DNA from: a virus | Virus record (IMG/VR): IMGVR_UViG_3300032275_000001 | Coordinates: 45,995 to 109,994 of that record | Strand: one strand, 5' to 3' | DNA: 64,000 nucleotides | Shown here: positions 36,801 to 48,600 of the stretch, piece after piece | Numbering within the stretch: position 1 is the stretch's first letter | Layout: each line of letters starts with the position of its first letter | The notes under the pieces: model-generated | Database searches by the model: none | What the model saw: only the letters and a program-made list of their open reading frames with translations | Told to the model about the DNA's origin: nothing | Made by a program: the position numbers and the translations under genes

Positions 36801-39800
36801 AACAGATCAAGAGAAACTATTAAAGAATAAAGAACAGTTAACTAAAGAACAGGCTGATATAGAAAACAATTCTGGTACAGTGGTTATTACTACAGATACT
36901 TCTTTCACTCCTATGGATGAAGCAGGTGCTATTGTTGATGCTAATATATTTTTTCAATCAGGTACAACTGAATCAGAAGATTATAATGATCCTACATTAT
37001 CTGCACAACATGTAAAAAACTCAAGAGAGTTCTTGAATAACATAGACTTATTACCTAACAAAGGTAGCATGAGAGCTATTCTTGTGACTCCAGGTCAAGA
37101 AAAATTAGTAGGACTAGAAGGACTTGCTAAGTTATCATATGGTAGTTATGATATGTCTAACATATTAGATGTTGAGAATGGATTCATAGGTCAAGTGTTT
37201 ATTGTACAAGAGGGTGGTAAATCTTATTTTATTGATAAGACTGGTACACAACTAGGAGAAGTTGGTAAGCAATTGAGTGAGGAAGATATGAAGAAAGTTA
37301 TCTTCCAAACAATGCGTACTACCAAGACTACTGATAGTAAAGGTAACCCACGTTTCAGAGGAAAGCAACAAGAATTATTTGAAGCATATAAAAAAGAATA
37401 TATTAAGTTCAGAGAAGACTTAATTGCTAATCAGGATCAAATGCCTGCACCTTTTGAATTCACTGTATCTAGAGGTATTCCAAAAGAGAACACTAATCCA
37501 GATGGTACTAAAGAAAGAAATCATGTAGGAGGTATTCTTATTGGTAAAGATAAGATAGGCTCCCAAGAGAATCTAATTGTTATACCAACAACAGGAAGTA
37601 TATTCCATAATGGACAAAGTATAAAGTTTCCTGATGGTACACCTGTGTTACAATATGGTTCTACATTACAATTCTTAAACAACAAGAAGTTTAATACTAA
37701 AGAAGCATCCACTATATTTCAAGTGGTAAAAGCTTTTGCTGCAGATACTCTTGCTCAATCTGAATCAGGAGCTCCTATCAGACTTAACAGAGACTACAGT
37801 GATTACTTACAGAATGTTTTATATTGGAGAGTTGGTCAAACAAAGACTAACAATCAAATAAACATTAATACAACCGCAATGACTATTCAGATAGGAGGAA
37901 AAGAATACTCTATGTCTGAAATAGCAAATAATGAAAAAGAGATAGTTGATAACTTGAAAGAGGCTTTCAATGCAATTAATAATACTACACTTACTAAAAA
38001 GTTTGATGAGGAGTTCTTGGAATATACATTAGATAAGAATGGAGACTTAAACAAAGAACCAATTGAATGGAAGAACTATCAAACATATTTACTATCAGAT
38101 AAGAATCCTGATGGATCTGCAAGATCAATAGATAGTACACCATTAACAACATCTGTAGCTGCACCAACTGCAGACATTCCTTATTCATTCAAACAAAGAT
38201 ATGCTACAATAGAGAGTATGGGATTGTTTATTTCTACTCCTACAGTTGAAGCTAAAGCTGCTGAACCATCAGCACCTGGTGTTGAGAAGATAGGAGAATA
38301 TACTATTGGTAACGATACACCAAATACATATAAATTATCTGGAGATCGTCCTGTAATCTTTACAGCAGAAATAGATGAGAATGGTAAAGTGTCTGTGCAA
38401 ATAGAAAGTAATGAGACAACAAAAGCTATAGCAACAAACAAAACTGCTGATGGTAAAAAAGTTGTTGATGAAGTTATTATTCCTGCACTTAAAACTATTG
38501 CATTAGAGAATGAGCAAGAGTTCGATCTTTTAAAAACTGATGAGGAATATGTATTTGATTATTTAGGAAACACTATTGCTAGTGATTTACAGAATAAAAA
38601 AGATGCAGCTGTGGCTCCTGAAGAGGCTCCTGTAGTAGAAGAAACAGTTGTTGAAGAAGCTCCTGTTGTTGAAGAAGAGAAAAAAGAAATACCTACAGGT
38701 GCAGATAGATTTAGTGGAGGACCTGCTAATCTTCCTGGATACAGAGCTGTTGGTGCGGATGGTAATGAAAGAATGACTGATGCTGAGCTTCAATTATTCA
38801 AAGCATGGCATGCAGAAAATGTTCCAACTATTCCTTATGAAGTGGTGGATACTCTTATCACTATGCATAATGGTGAGAAAGCTTGGGGTGCATTTGAAGA
38901 TGGTGTAGCTAAATTTGTAAGAGGTGGATTAAGAGGTACAGAGTATCACGAGATCTTTGAAGGTATATATAAAGGAATGTTATCTCCTGAAGAACAACAA
39001 GAATTGCTTGATGAGTTTAAATCTAATCAAGGTGTATTTACAGATAGACAATCTGGTAAAAAGATAAACTATGCAGATGCTACAGATCTTCAAGCTAAAG
39101 AAAGAATAGCAGATGACTTTGCTGATTTTAGAAAAGGAAAGCTTCCAGCTAGATCATTAGGAGAAGCTATACGTAATTTATTTTCTAGAATACTAAACTT
39201 CTTTAAATCATTTGTAACCAATCCTTCATTGAAAGAAGATTTGTTCAGAGCAATTGATACAGGTAAGTTTAAAGAAAGAACATTATCACCCACTGTATTT
39301 AATGAAGCTGCTGAATATAGAGCTGTAGAAGGATTAACTGAACAACAAACAAGAGAGTTTGTTCAAGATATGACAGCTAGAGCTGCAGGTATATTATATA
39401 GTGAAGGAGAGAAAGGTTTATTGTTTTCTCCTGATGGAATCACTAGTGGTTCTATGTATAGTAAAATAAAAGCACAATACAGTAATGAGTATTACGCTAA
39501 TGGTTTCAGTAAAATGGAATTGTTAGGAGATGTTGCATGGGATGAACTTAAAGAAAAAACAACACTTTCATTACGTACATTAGGTATAAGTTTTAATGAA
39601 GAAGATAAAGTTAGCATTAATGATGAAGAAGCAAATAAAAATGATTATGCTCCAGAACCTTTCTCAACAGATTGGAAAAAGAATTCTACAGGAGCTATTA
39701 AGTTCTCATTAGCTACATTATTAGAAGTACAAGCAACTAATCAAGAGAATTCTCTTTCATTTAAACTACCTGCTCCTAAAGTATCTAGTGTAGTAGGATT

Positions 39801-42800
39801 TAAACTTTTAAACTTCACTAGAGCATTTGCTACAGTGTTGGATAAACTTTCAAACACTACATCTGTTACAAAGATGGTAGATAAACTTAGTGACTTGGCT
39901 AAAGATGATCCTAACTATGTTAGATTGTTTCAACGTGTAGGTGGTAAGTTATCTAATAGAAGTGTTCCATTCAGTGACTTTGATGCAACTGACTGGAGAT
40001 ACTTTATTCAGTTTACACAAACATTTACTAAACAAAAACCTGATGCATTAATTCAATATAAAGAAGGGACAGAAACTTATGTAGCTCCTGCTAATTTATA
40101 TACAGCAATTAAACAAACTCAAAATGGTTGGATGGAGAACATTAAACTGTTATCATCATCAGATGCATCATTAATTAGTTATGATAAAGTTAATAAAACA
40201 TATCAAGTTGATACAGAAAGAATACAAAATCTACCAACTAATTTTCCACAAGATAGAGTTAAGTTCTTAGAAGAGATAGGTATTGACTTTCCATTGGAAG
40301 TTTATAATAAATTAAAAGATCTTGAACAAGTTTCATTTGAAAAAGCAGTAAGTGCTATTAAAAAATATCTAGGTGCTGAGAAAAATATAATGACTGTATC
40401 AGGAAAGACTCTTGGTAATATTGGTGGTCAGTTTACTAAGTTAGCAGAACTATACAACAAAGTAACCAATCCTAATCAAGAGAGTACATACTCAGGAGTG
40501 GAAGGACAAAAGATAGGTGCCTTTGCTGAGAACAATGTTCCTTCATTATTTGAAAATGAATTCAATGAAGCTAACACACTTGATGAGTTATTAGAGAAAA
40601 GACCTGAACTAAGAGATGTTTATTCTAAAGGAAGTCAAGTCTTGAAGAAAGGTGGATTATTCTTTGATGCAGAAGGTAAGAGAATCAAAGAGATGAAAGT
40701 TTCTTACATACAAGGAACTAAACTTATTGATGATAACAAAGGTATAGCTACAACTAAATTAACTTTAGGAGAAAGGTTTACACAAGAAATAAATCAAAAC
40801 CTTGATGGTAACTATTATGTATTAATTCCTGCAGATGGTTCTACTGAGTGGATGATGAATCTTGGTAACACTATAAAACTAAAAGAGATTGAGGGTGGAA
40901 GAGCTTGGAGTAAAATCAATAAGATATTCAAAGGATATTTAATGGATGACATTAACTTAGCTTTAGATGCTGATAATAGAAAACAATTACGAAATATTAC
41001 AGATAAAGCTAAGGAGTTAAGATTCTTCAAAGATATACTTTCTGAAAAAGCACTAGCTGATATAAATGAACTTATATCTGATAATGCTACTATGGAATCA
41101 TTTGAAACTTACATTAGTGAGAATGCAGAAGATATTAATAATTCTATAAAAGAATACATAGATTCAACTGTTGTTGAAACAAGAGCAATACTTGAAGAAA
41201 GTAAACAAATTAGATTACTTAAAGAGGGTGTATACGCTTATAGTGGGTTAATTGATGCATTTGCAAAAGATGAATCATTTAATAAGTTAGCTCTTTCTGA
41301 TCAAACAGTAAATGATATATTGACATTTGCTAATGTTAATTACATTATCAATAATATTGAATACCACAAAGTTTTATTTGGAGATCCTTATCAGTTTGCT
41401 ATTAAGAAAGATGGATCTTTAGATGAAACCAAACGTATCAAATCTTTCTTATCTCCTAGAAGAACTACATTTGATACTCCTGAATTTAATACATTCTTGA
41501 ATCAAAACTTAAATAAGATTGGTGAGATCAATTTAAAACCTACAGATCCTGGATACCAACAATTCAAAGCTTATACTAACACTGTAACATTTAAAGATAT
41601 AACTACTGCAGGAAGTCTTAGTAATGCTATTTCTGCTTATAGTAAAACAAATGAAGCTGATGCAATGTCTTGGTTAATGGATGGTACATATAGAGAGATT
41701 AAACTTAAGAATGGTCAATGGAGTGAAGAAGCTGAAGCTTGGCACCAATGGCAAATGGCTTATACAAGACAAAACTATCCAGGATATACATACACTAGTG
41801 ATAACCTTAAAAGACATGATGCTGCTTTAGTTAAAACTAAAGAGCCTAAACATGTAATAGAAGTATTAAAACCTATTGTGTCTGGTAATAAATATGGTAA
41901 AAACAATTTAGATCTTGTGCTAGATAAGTTTTCACAAATGCCTGTATACTACAGTATGGTAAAAGGTACTACACTGGAGAAACTTTACACTAATATGTTT
42001 GAAGCTGGTATAGGATATGCTATTGTTGAATCTGGTAGAAAGGTTGGAGCTGAAGAGCTACATTCATTATACAATCAAGATGGTTCATTTAATGATAATG
42101 CATTTAATAATAATATTCAAGTACCTTGGAAAGCTTATGGTATCCAAGTAGAAACTGCAACAGAAGGAACTAAAGAACAAACAAGAGGATCCCAGCTTAC
42201 TAAGTTATCAAGTATGGATTTATTTGATAATGGAAACACTATTGGAGCTACACCTGAAAGACAAGAAGCTATTAGAAATGAATACAATCGTAATGTAAGA
42301 ATCTTAAATGATTTACATCAACATGGATATAACACTCTATTAACTAGACTTGGTGTTGTAGATAATGGGAACGGATTTACACTTAAAAATGGTAAAGCTG
42401 TATCTGAAACTCTTATGCGTGAATTGTTAAGAAGAGAAGCTTCTGATAATACAATAGATACATTACAGCTTGATAAAGAGACTAATCAATTCTTAATTCC
42501 ATTTGAAGCATCTCCTTCTTATATTGAGATAAGAAATGTTCTTTACTCATTAATTGATAAATCTATCATTTCTCCTAAGATGAATGGTGGTGCTCATGTG
42601 CAGGTTCCTGCAACAATGTTTGAGCAAGCAACTAAAGGAAGAAGTCTTGCTATTAAAACAGCAGAAGGTTGGAAGAAAATATCTAAACAAGCTTATAATA
42701 CTCTTTCTGATGCAGATAAGAAAAACGTAATGTTAACTGATGATACACTTAAGTTTTACACTAAAACAGATCCTTATTGTGAAATATTACTTCCTCATTG

Positions 42801-45675
42801 GTTAAAAGGTAAACTTGGTCAGCATGCTAATAAAACAGATGAAGAACTAATAGAATACCTAAACAATACACCTGATGGTAAAGCTTTGTTACAAGGTATT
42901 GGTTTCCGTATTCCTACACAAGCTCTATCCTCTGTAGAAGCAGTTAGAGTGAAAGGTTTCCTTCCACAATACATGGGATCAACTGTTGTTGTTCCTTCAG
43001 AAATCACTACTAAAGCAGGATCGGATTTTGATATAGATAAGTTAAACATGTACCTTAAATCTACTTACTTAGATAAGAATGGAGATGTTAGACTAATCAA
43101 ATACATGGGATCAGAAGAAGCTACTAAAGAGTACTATGGTGAACTATTTGATAAAGGATTACTTCTTACTAAACAACAACAACGTGAACTTGAAAGATTT
43201 TTAGAATCTTCAAAGACCACTCCAGAATTAAATGCTTTATTATATTCTTATACAGAAGGTTCAGTATTTGATAAAGATGATATAACATCAGAATTTCTTT
43301 CAGATTTAGCTAAGCAAGGTATTAAAGAAACTGTTATTGGTGAAATGTATAAAAAATCTTTAGAAAATGAGTACTATGATTCTCTTGAGAAACTTGTTAC
43401 ACTTCCTGAAAACTTTGATAGACTTATATCACCTATTGATGATGCTGGACTTAAATCATTGTCAACTAAACTGGATGAGTTAAGAGGGTATGATGAGACA
43501 ACTATTAAGAATAGAATACTTAATAGAAACTATATGACTACACTTAGAAACTCATTTGTTACTGCTAAGAGGTGGGTAGGTATTGCTGCTGTTAATATTA
43601 CAAATCTTTCATTAAAACAAAAGAGTGAAGTGTATATTGATACTAATAAGTTCTATGACTTATCTGAACAAGATAGAAAATTCTTAGGAGATGGAACTAT
43701 TGCATTAAAACATAATACAGTGTTAATTGGTGGAATAGAAAAAGTTTCTTTATCCGTAACCACTGTAAAAGATTCTAATGAACTTATATCTAATAGACTA
43801 TCTGGGTATGCAACATCTTTTGTGGATGTAGCTAAAGATGATTATATAACAAAGATTATACAATCAGATCTTGTGATTCGTACATTTATGTTCCTTGAGA
43901 ATATTGGAACTGGTGAACAAGCAGCCATGTTTTTAAATCAACCTATTATTTCTGAGTATTTAAAATATCTAAACAGCATAAGTGCTAAGAGTTTGTTTAG
44001 TCAAAAAAATATTGTAGTTATGAAAGATAAATTCATCACTACAGGAGACATGTTTAAGAATACAGAATTAGATGTAACTAACCTAGAAGGTAACATAAAA
44101 GATTATTACACAGGAACTATTTTTAATGCAAAACAAAATGCTAATCAATTACGTATACTTGACGAGTTCTTGAAATATGCTAAGATGGCTGAGTTTAATT
44201 TTAAATTCACACAAGCTACAAACTATGATACCACTAAGCTAAGAAGTGCTGAAACACTTTCTAAGAAACAATGGAGAACACAAACTGCATTAGATACAAA
44301 TATAATAAGTTCTGTTGATAATATATTGAACTCTACATTCATTGGCCCACAATCTAAATTCTTAGATAAATCTACTGAAGCAATGGGAGCTGTTCTTAAA
44401 CTTGATCAACTTGAGTTTAAAGAAATAACTAACACTGTTCTTAAAAGTTTTGGTGATAATGAGTATTTAGCTAATGATAAGTTTGAAAAGATAGCAGTAG
44501 AAATTAAAGCTGCATTTATTGACTATGTTGTACAGAATGATACTAAATATAGTGATAGAATAAAAGAATTGCTTATAGATGACAACACTTCTGTAGCAGT
44601 TAGAATGGAGATAGCTAAAAAGACTAATCCAAGTTTACAAATTCTTAAAGAATTACAGGCTGATACAGGAGAAAGACCTGATGGTGTAAAAACTATTAGA
44701 TTAAAAACGAGACCTGAGAATGCTATGGATAAGAATATGTATACAGGAATGATGAGAGAACTTAGAGATACTCCTGCAACAAATCAATTATATAAAGATA
44801 TTGTAGAACTATCTATATTACAAGGAACTTATGCTTCTCCATTATCTATTAGAGAGATTATTCCTATAGAAGATTATAGTGCTATAGTTGAACCAATTAT
44901 TTCTGGACTTGTAGCTAATCAAAATCTTGACAAGTTTACTGAAGGATGGTATCAAAGAAACAATTTTAGAAATTCTGATGTTTTTCCTGTTATAGAAAAT
45001 ATTAAATTCTTTCAATCATTTACAGAAGAACCTATACATACACCAGAAGGAGATTTATATAAATACTTTTCTTATTCATTTCCAGCAGCAGAAGGTCTTG
45101 GTATAAAATCTGAGGATAGAAAAATTCTTTTTCTTAGTGAGAAATATAACTTTATGGATTTAAAACATGATTATGTTAAAATTCCAAGAGTTGTAGGTGG
45201 TATAGATATGGTTAATGGTAGAGAAGTTAACTCAGCTGATTATGCTAGACGAAAAGCCAAAGGTGATTATTCATTAAAAGATTATTTTGGATATGCAAAA
45301 GTTAAAAATGATTTTGGTCAACCATTGATTGTATACAATAAAATTAAAAATAAAATAATAGGTCATCATGTATATAAACTTATCAATCTATATGGAGATG
45401 GTGATAGAGCTACAGAGAACTATGAATATTTCAAACCATCAGCAATTGACAATGGTTCAATGAAAATTAGTTTAGAGATCCCTAATGCTGATATTATTAA
45501 TTATTATGGTGCTGGATTAACAAAAGAAGATGTATCTTTACAGACAGAAGATGATAATACAATAACATTGAAAGATGGTAAAGAATATAACAAGTCTGAT
45601 ATCAATAGTAATATGCTAGAAGCATTAGGATATAATCCAAAAGAAATAGGTAAAATTTTAAAATCAATATGTTAA
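33886..45675 (+). CDS. Giant virion-packaged RNA polymerase (crAss-like, DFDID)
   Basis: At 3,929 residues this is far larger than the ~2,180-residue gp66 of Cellulophaga phage phi14:2, the characterised member. The catalytic motif DFDID lies at 3047-3051 (GSDFDIDKLNMYLKSTYL), preceded by VVVPSEITTKAG; NGGAHVQVPATM near 2900 probably belongs to the other double-psi beta-barrel. The family polymerises RNA with a single chain related to eukaryotic QDE-1-like polymerases and enters the cell with the DNA to read early genes. The N-terminal half holds a hydrophobic Gly/Ala-rich stretch (~205-235) and a zincin-like motif EYHEIFE (1686-1692) with a downstream ERIADDF (1739-1745), in which the second His of HExxH is Glu. 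Long acidic linker regions lie at 890-1000 and 1560-1590. Confidence 0.88.
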   Translation: MPIFDNELIDNTSNRNYEKPKVDLRSIVLPEVDTNPNMGGFESYNQVPAKRGLTVDEISEMSRGVRGSTGWDSPIELVSKGELLSNKRYPMFQRDVDLENIYGLQQSWYSKLGRSLVKTGITAAGTFAQSLTDIPNTVSAIKSGNISKLSGDPNGYEGSIDSWMKNMEDAIPNYMTREEKAHPYLAMIPFAPGSANFWGESVLKNLGFTAGAIAGAALQDVAIGAITGGIGEVPLVANQIGKAALWLNKLAGGTNKIDTVLDLAKGLGKTEQQLLKIEKLGNLAQSTKVLNGARYGVITWGAAQTEAGVESRDGYRHVKEELIKEYKIQNYNEEPSGDALAEIENYATNAMNTRFGINMALLTVSNAVQFGNLFKSFTTAQKGITGTLAKELGTAGKIGLKEGSIDVFEKKAATGLGGRIWDSVKPKLANVLSEGVYEEGGQFAAERGTYDYYTRKYKNLSNPNNKKNWDDLNEITSSTTYGLSEQFNTTEGVNNMIVGGITAMLTGSAQQFYDYKKGNGADKRLDSSINALNRYGLTGILSDKYDNTLSSMAIAKEMQAAADSGNIFKYKNLKHDMFFNYVQSRIPSGMHDVTIEQLNMLKDLNKEDFEKSFGMDFNASNQNTVAGYVDSLIEKANYIKSTTEAIDGTFKNPFAYNVDPKNEEEATESFNHATFENWKKDLTYYGTVKDDVNDRLESIEEKVIASNPLVNNDILAKVTDKDSLTELSRSYEEQANILNGTINENTTTADRKAIREQVKALRTSSEKINLALNNGNLDLKTFNSILNFELNNQDGKKDDVVGFENATELFNYGADINRLNNLKKNSSEIFDNLATEKGFNKYFKQAEDIAKEEVPLEDLEKAETSFTFVNKEKVKEPLQVDREYEIKATKKASIKKLADDRYQVTSPDGTVSFHKTKEEAAEEAKDLTDESTNLSKVKVLALNEDGTVKVEDVNGDILNIDSKRLSGYKKLETDQEKLLKNKEQLTKEQADIENNSGTVVITTDTSFTPMDEAGAIVDANIFFQSGTTESEDYNDPTLSAQHVKNSREFLNNIDLLPNKGSMRAILVTPGQEKLVGLEGLAKLSYGSYDMSNILDVENGFIGQVFIVQEGGKSYFIDKTGTQLGEVGKQLSEEDMKKVIFQTMRTTKTTDSKGNPRFRGKQQELFEAYKKEYIKFREDLIANQDQMPAPFEFTVSRGIPKENTNPDGTKERNHVGGILIGKDKIGSQENLIVIPTTGSIFHNGQSIKFPDGTPVLQYGSTLQFLNNKKFNTKEASTIFQVVKAFAADTLAQSESGAPIRLNRDYSDYLQNVLYWRVGQTKTNNQININTTAMTIQIGGKEYSMSEIANNEKEIVDNLKEAFNAINNTTLTKKFDEEFLEYTLDKNGDLNKEPIEWKNYQTYLLSDKNPDGSARSIDSTPLTTSVAAPTADIPYSFKQRYATIESMGLFISTPTVEAKAAEPSAPGVEKIGEYTIGNDTPNTYKLSGDRPVIFTAEIDENGKVSVQIESNETTKAIATNKTADGKKVVDEVIIPALKTIALENEQEFDLLKTDEEYVFDYLGNTIASDLQNKKDAAVAPEEAPVVEETVVEEAPVVEEEKKEIPTGADRFSGGPANLPGYRAVGADGNERMTDAELQLFKAWHAENVPTIPYEVVDTLITMHNGEKAWGAFEDGVAKFVRGGLRGTEYHEIFEGIYKGMLSPEEQQELLDEFKSNQGVFTDRQSGKKINYADATDLQAKERIADDFADFRKGKLPARSLGEAIRNLFSRILNFFKSFVTNPSLKEDLFRAIDTGKFKERTLSPTVFNEAAEYRAVEGLTEQQTREFVQDMTARAAGILYSEGEKGLLFSPDGITSGSMYSKIKAQYSNEYYANGFSKMELLGDVAWDELKEKTTLSLRTLGISFNEEDKVSINDEEANKNDYAPEPFSTDWKKNSTGAIKFSLATLLEVQATNQENSLSFKLPAPKVSSVVGFKLLNFTRAFATVLDKLSNTTSVTKMVDKLSDLAKDDPNYVRLFQRVGGKLSNRSVPFSDFDATDWRYFIQFTQTFTKQKPDALIQYKEGTETYVAPANLYTAIKQTQNGWMENIKLLSSSDASLISYDKVNKTYQVDTERIQNLPTNFPQDRVKFLEEIGIDFPLEVYNKLKDLEQVSFEKAVSAIKKYLGAEKNIMTVSGKTLGNIGGQFTKLAELYNKVTNPNQESTYSGVEGQKIGAFAENNVPSLFENEFNEANTLDELLEKRPELRDVYSKGSQVLKKGGLFFDAEGKRIKEMKVSYIQGTKLIDDNKGIATTKLTLGERFTQEINQNLDGNYYVLIPADGSTEWMMNLGNTIKLKEIEGGRAWSKINKIFKGYLMDDINLALDADNRKQLRNITDKAKELRFFKDILSEKALADINELISDNATMESFETYISENAEDINNSIKEYIDSTVVETRAILEESKQIRLLKEGVYAYSGLIDAFAKDESFNKLALSDQTVNDILTFANVNYIINNIEYHKVLFGDPYQFAIKKDGSLDETKRIKSFLSPRRTTFDTPEFNTFLNQNLNKIGEINLKPTDPGYQQFKAYTNTVTFKDITTAGSLSNAISAYSKTNEADAMSWLMDGTYREIKLKNGQWSEEAEAWHQWQMAYTRQNYPGYTYTSDNLKRHDAALVKTKEPKHVIEVLKPIVSGNKYGKNNLDLVLDKFSQMPVYYSMVKGTTLEKLYTNMFEAGIGYAIVESGRKVGAEELHSLYNQDGSFNDNAFNNNIQVPWKAYGIQVETATEGTKEQTRGSQLTKLSSMDLFDNGNTIGATPERQEAIRNEYNRNVRILNDLHQHGYNTLLTRLGVVDNGNGFTLKNGKAVSETLMRELLRREASDNTIDTLQLDKETNQFLIPFEASPSYIEIRNVLYSLIDKSIISPKMNGGAHVQVPATMFEQATKGRSLAIKTAEGWKKISKQAYNTLSDADKKNVMLTDDTLKFYTKTDPYCEILLPHWLKGKLGQHANKTDEELIEYLNNTPDGKALLQGIGFRIPTQALSSVEAVRVKGFLPQYMGSTVVVPSEITTKAGSDFDIDKLNMYLKSTYLDKNGDVRLIKYMGSEEATKEYYGELFDKGLLLTKQQQRELERFLESSKTTPELNALLYSYTEGSVFDKDDITSEFLSDLAKQGIKETVIGEMYKKSLENEYYDSLEKLVTLPENFDRLISPIDDAGLKSLSTKLDELRGYDETTIKNRILNRNYMTTLRNSFVTAKRWVGIAAVNITNLSLKQKSEVYIDTNKFYDLSEQDRKFLGDGTIALKHNTVLIGGIEKVSLSVTTVKDSNELISNRLSGYATSFVDVAKDDYITKIIQSDLVIRTFMFLENIGTGEQAAMFLNQPIISEYLKYLNSISAKSLFSQKNIVVMKDKFITTGDMFKNTELDVTNLEGNIKDYYTGTIFNAKQNANQLRILDEFLKYAKMAEFNFKFTQATNYDTTKLRSAETLSKKQWRTQTALDTNIISSVDNILNSTFIGPQSKFLDKSTEAMGAVLKLDQLEFKEITNTVLKSFGDNEYLANDKFEKIAVEIKAAFIDYVVQNDTKYSDRIKELLIDDNTSVAVRMEIAKKTNPSLQILKELQADTGERPDGVKTIRLKTRPENAMDKNMYTGMMRELRDTPATNQLYKDIVELSILQGTYASPLSIREIIPIEDYSAIVEPIISGLVANQNLDKFTEGWYQRNNFRNSDVFPVIENIKFFQSFTEEPIHTPEGDLYKYFSYSFPAAEGLGIKSEDRKILFLSEKYNFMDLKHDYVKIPRVVGGIDMVNGREVNSADYARRKAKGDYSLKDYFGYAKVKNDFGQPLIVYNKIKNKIIGHHVYKLINLYGDGDRATENYEYFKPSAIDNGSMKISLEIPNADIINYYGAGLTKEDVSLQTEDDNTITLKDGKEYNKSDINSNMLEALGYNPKEIGKILKSIC

Positions 45676-45678
45676 GTT

Positions 45679-48600
45679 ATGGCAAATTGTCCAAATAAGA
45701 ATTTAGAAGAATGGAAATTACTAGTAGCATCTAGAGGAGAAGATGTAGCTTATTACCTATGGGATAAATATAACACTCGTGTTCCTGAATCAGAAAGTAA
45801 AATAGAAATTGTAAAGACTGGTTTAAAAGCTACAAATATTTTACAATCTCCTAAAGCTGATCAGTTCTTTGGTGCTGTAGCTAAAAACAAAATCTCTGGT
45901 GATTTCTTCTGGAAGAAAATGCAAGCTGATCTTGGTGTTCCTAAAGATCAGTTAGAAATTCTCAAGTCATTTAATACACAAGATAGAGGAGAACTTATTT
46001 CTTCTCTTCTTGCTAATTATAGTTTTGCTATTGAGATTAACACTGCTAAAACTAAAGACACATTAACTTCTTATGAAGAAAGTGGAGGAGTTAGTGCTTT
46101 TAAAAGAGATGGAAAATATTATATGTCTGATCCTGATGTTGGAGAAAGTAATGAAATTACTAAAGAAGCTTATGATCAATGGATAAAAGATAGTAAAACT
46201 TTTTTAGATAAAAATGCTGATTATTATTCTAACCTAACAGTTCCAGGAGGAACTAATTATACAGAGAATGAAATAGCTACACCAGCTATTACACCAAGTA
46301 TAAAAGGACATGCTCAGTTTGCTACAGACCAAGGTATAGGTTGGTTTAGAAGTGATGAACAAGCAGTAGTAACTTCTCCTGAAAATGTTGAAGATGATAT
46401 AGATTTATGGACAGCTAAAAAAGTTAATGGTAAAATAATAGTACCTACAAATAAAGCAACTAAAACTCGTAGAATACTAGAAGTACAATCTGATCTTTTT
46501 CAGAAAGGTAGAGATAGAAAAAATTTAACTGGTATTCCTACTAATAGTGTTATTACAGCAGCTCTGTTTGAAAATGAAGAATATAGTTTTGAACTAAATG
46601 ATTATGCGTATGATGCAGTTGTAGAAGATATATATTATGAAGAAGAAAATCAAACCGAACCAACTACTGTGTATTATAAAAATGGCATGAGAATTTCTAA
46701 TAAAGAAATGGAAATTGCTAAAAAAGAATATGAAAAACAAAATATTCCTCAATCAAAAAATCAATTCTTACAACTATTAAACCAAGGATCTAACTGGGTA
46801 ACATTCTTTGTTAAATCTATTATACAAGACAGTGCTAAGAAAGGATATGAGAAAGTGTTATTTCCTTCTGGAGAAACTGCTGCTAAAGTAGAAGGTCATG
46901 AAACATTAGCTAATCAATTACAAACAATGAATCAAGATTTAGAAAATTTTAAATCTGATTTAGAAATAGAAAAAACAGCCCTTGCTAAATTAGAGTCTTT
47001 TAGAAAATTAAAAGAAGAAGAACTTTATGAATATAATCTTACAAAAGATTCTTTAGAAAGAGAAATTACAAATGTAGAAGGAAGTATAGTTTCAACTGAT
47101 ACAAAAATAAATCAAGTAGAAGCTAAAATTAAAAATTATAAAGATAATGGTATAGGAAAACTTAAACCTATTGAAAACTTCTATGAAAACACTGTAAAGA
47201 ATGTTCTTAACAAACAATATGGTAAAGAGAATGTAAAACAAGTTACTGATGAGTATGGTAATACATGGAATGAAATAAACATTGTTCCTGAGAGAGAACA
47301 ACAACCTATAATGTTACAAAAGAAAGAAGGACCTATACCAACATCTGCTTCTTCAAAAACTATTGCTGCATTAAAAGATTTCATTAAACGTATTGGTGTA
47401 GATATAAAGAATGTAAAAGACATTGTTATTGATGGTGTAAGACAAGATGCTAATGGTGCTGCATTTATGATGCAAAAGCTTATACAAGTGGTAGAGGGTA
47501 AAGAAGCACAAGCTCTTCCTGAAGAAGCTATGCACTTTGCTATTGAGATAATTGAACAGAAAAATCCTAAACTATTTAATCAATTTCTTAAAGAAATTAC
47601 TGATTACACTATTTATAATGAAGTGTTGAGAGATTACTCAGATGATCCTAAATATCAAACTCCAGAAGGCAAACCAGACATCCGTAAGTTAAAGAAAGAA
47701 GCTATTGGTAAAGTGTTAGCTGAAGTGATAATTAATCAATCTGAGGGCATCAGTGAGCATCCAGAGAAAATAGCTAAAGTTGAAACTTGGTGGTCTAAAA
47801 TAGTTGACTACTTGACAAACTTATTCACTACAAGTGGATTTGATAAAGCTTCTATGGATATACTTTCTGGCAAGAGTATTGGTACAGCTGAAGATATAGT
47901 AGATGGAGGTGTATACTTACAAAAGACAGAACAAACTAAACAAGAACAAATTTATAATTCAATAAAAGAAATAGCTAGTAAGATAAAGAAAGAAGATGAT
48001 GGTTATTCTATAGATGGTAAAAAGATTGGTGAGAGAGTGTCTGATATTGTAGCTAAGTGGTATAAAAGAAGACTTGGAGAAGGATCGTTAACTAATGATG
48101 AGTTCACTAATACAGTAAATGATCTTAAAGCAACTAAAGGTACAGCAGGACATGCTGATCTTGAACATGCGTTTGAAATATTTGTTGATGAGAATGGAAA
48201 ATTAAGAGATGAAATATTAAATGATGATGGATATGTTTCTCAATTAAATCCTAATGATAGGACTATGTATGATATATTGAAGAAGAATCTTCAAGATAGA
48301 CTTGCTACATTCCCTAAAGGAACTATATTCATGTCTGAAGCTACATTGTATGATGCTAAAAGAGATCTTGCTGGTACTGTGGATTTCTTAGCTATTACAC
48401 CAGAAGGAAAGGTGAACATTCTTGACTGGAAGTTCATGGATCTTAATACAAATAAGTATGAAGACATCCCTTGGTATAAAATCAATGCATGGAACATTCA
48501 GATGGAACAATATAAATACATGATTAGTCGTGTATACAATGTTAAGAATGAAAACTTTGAACAAACAAGGATGATTCCTATCAAAGCTGTTTACTCAGAG

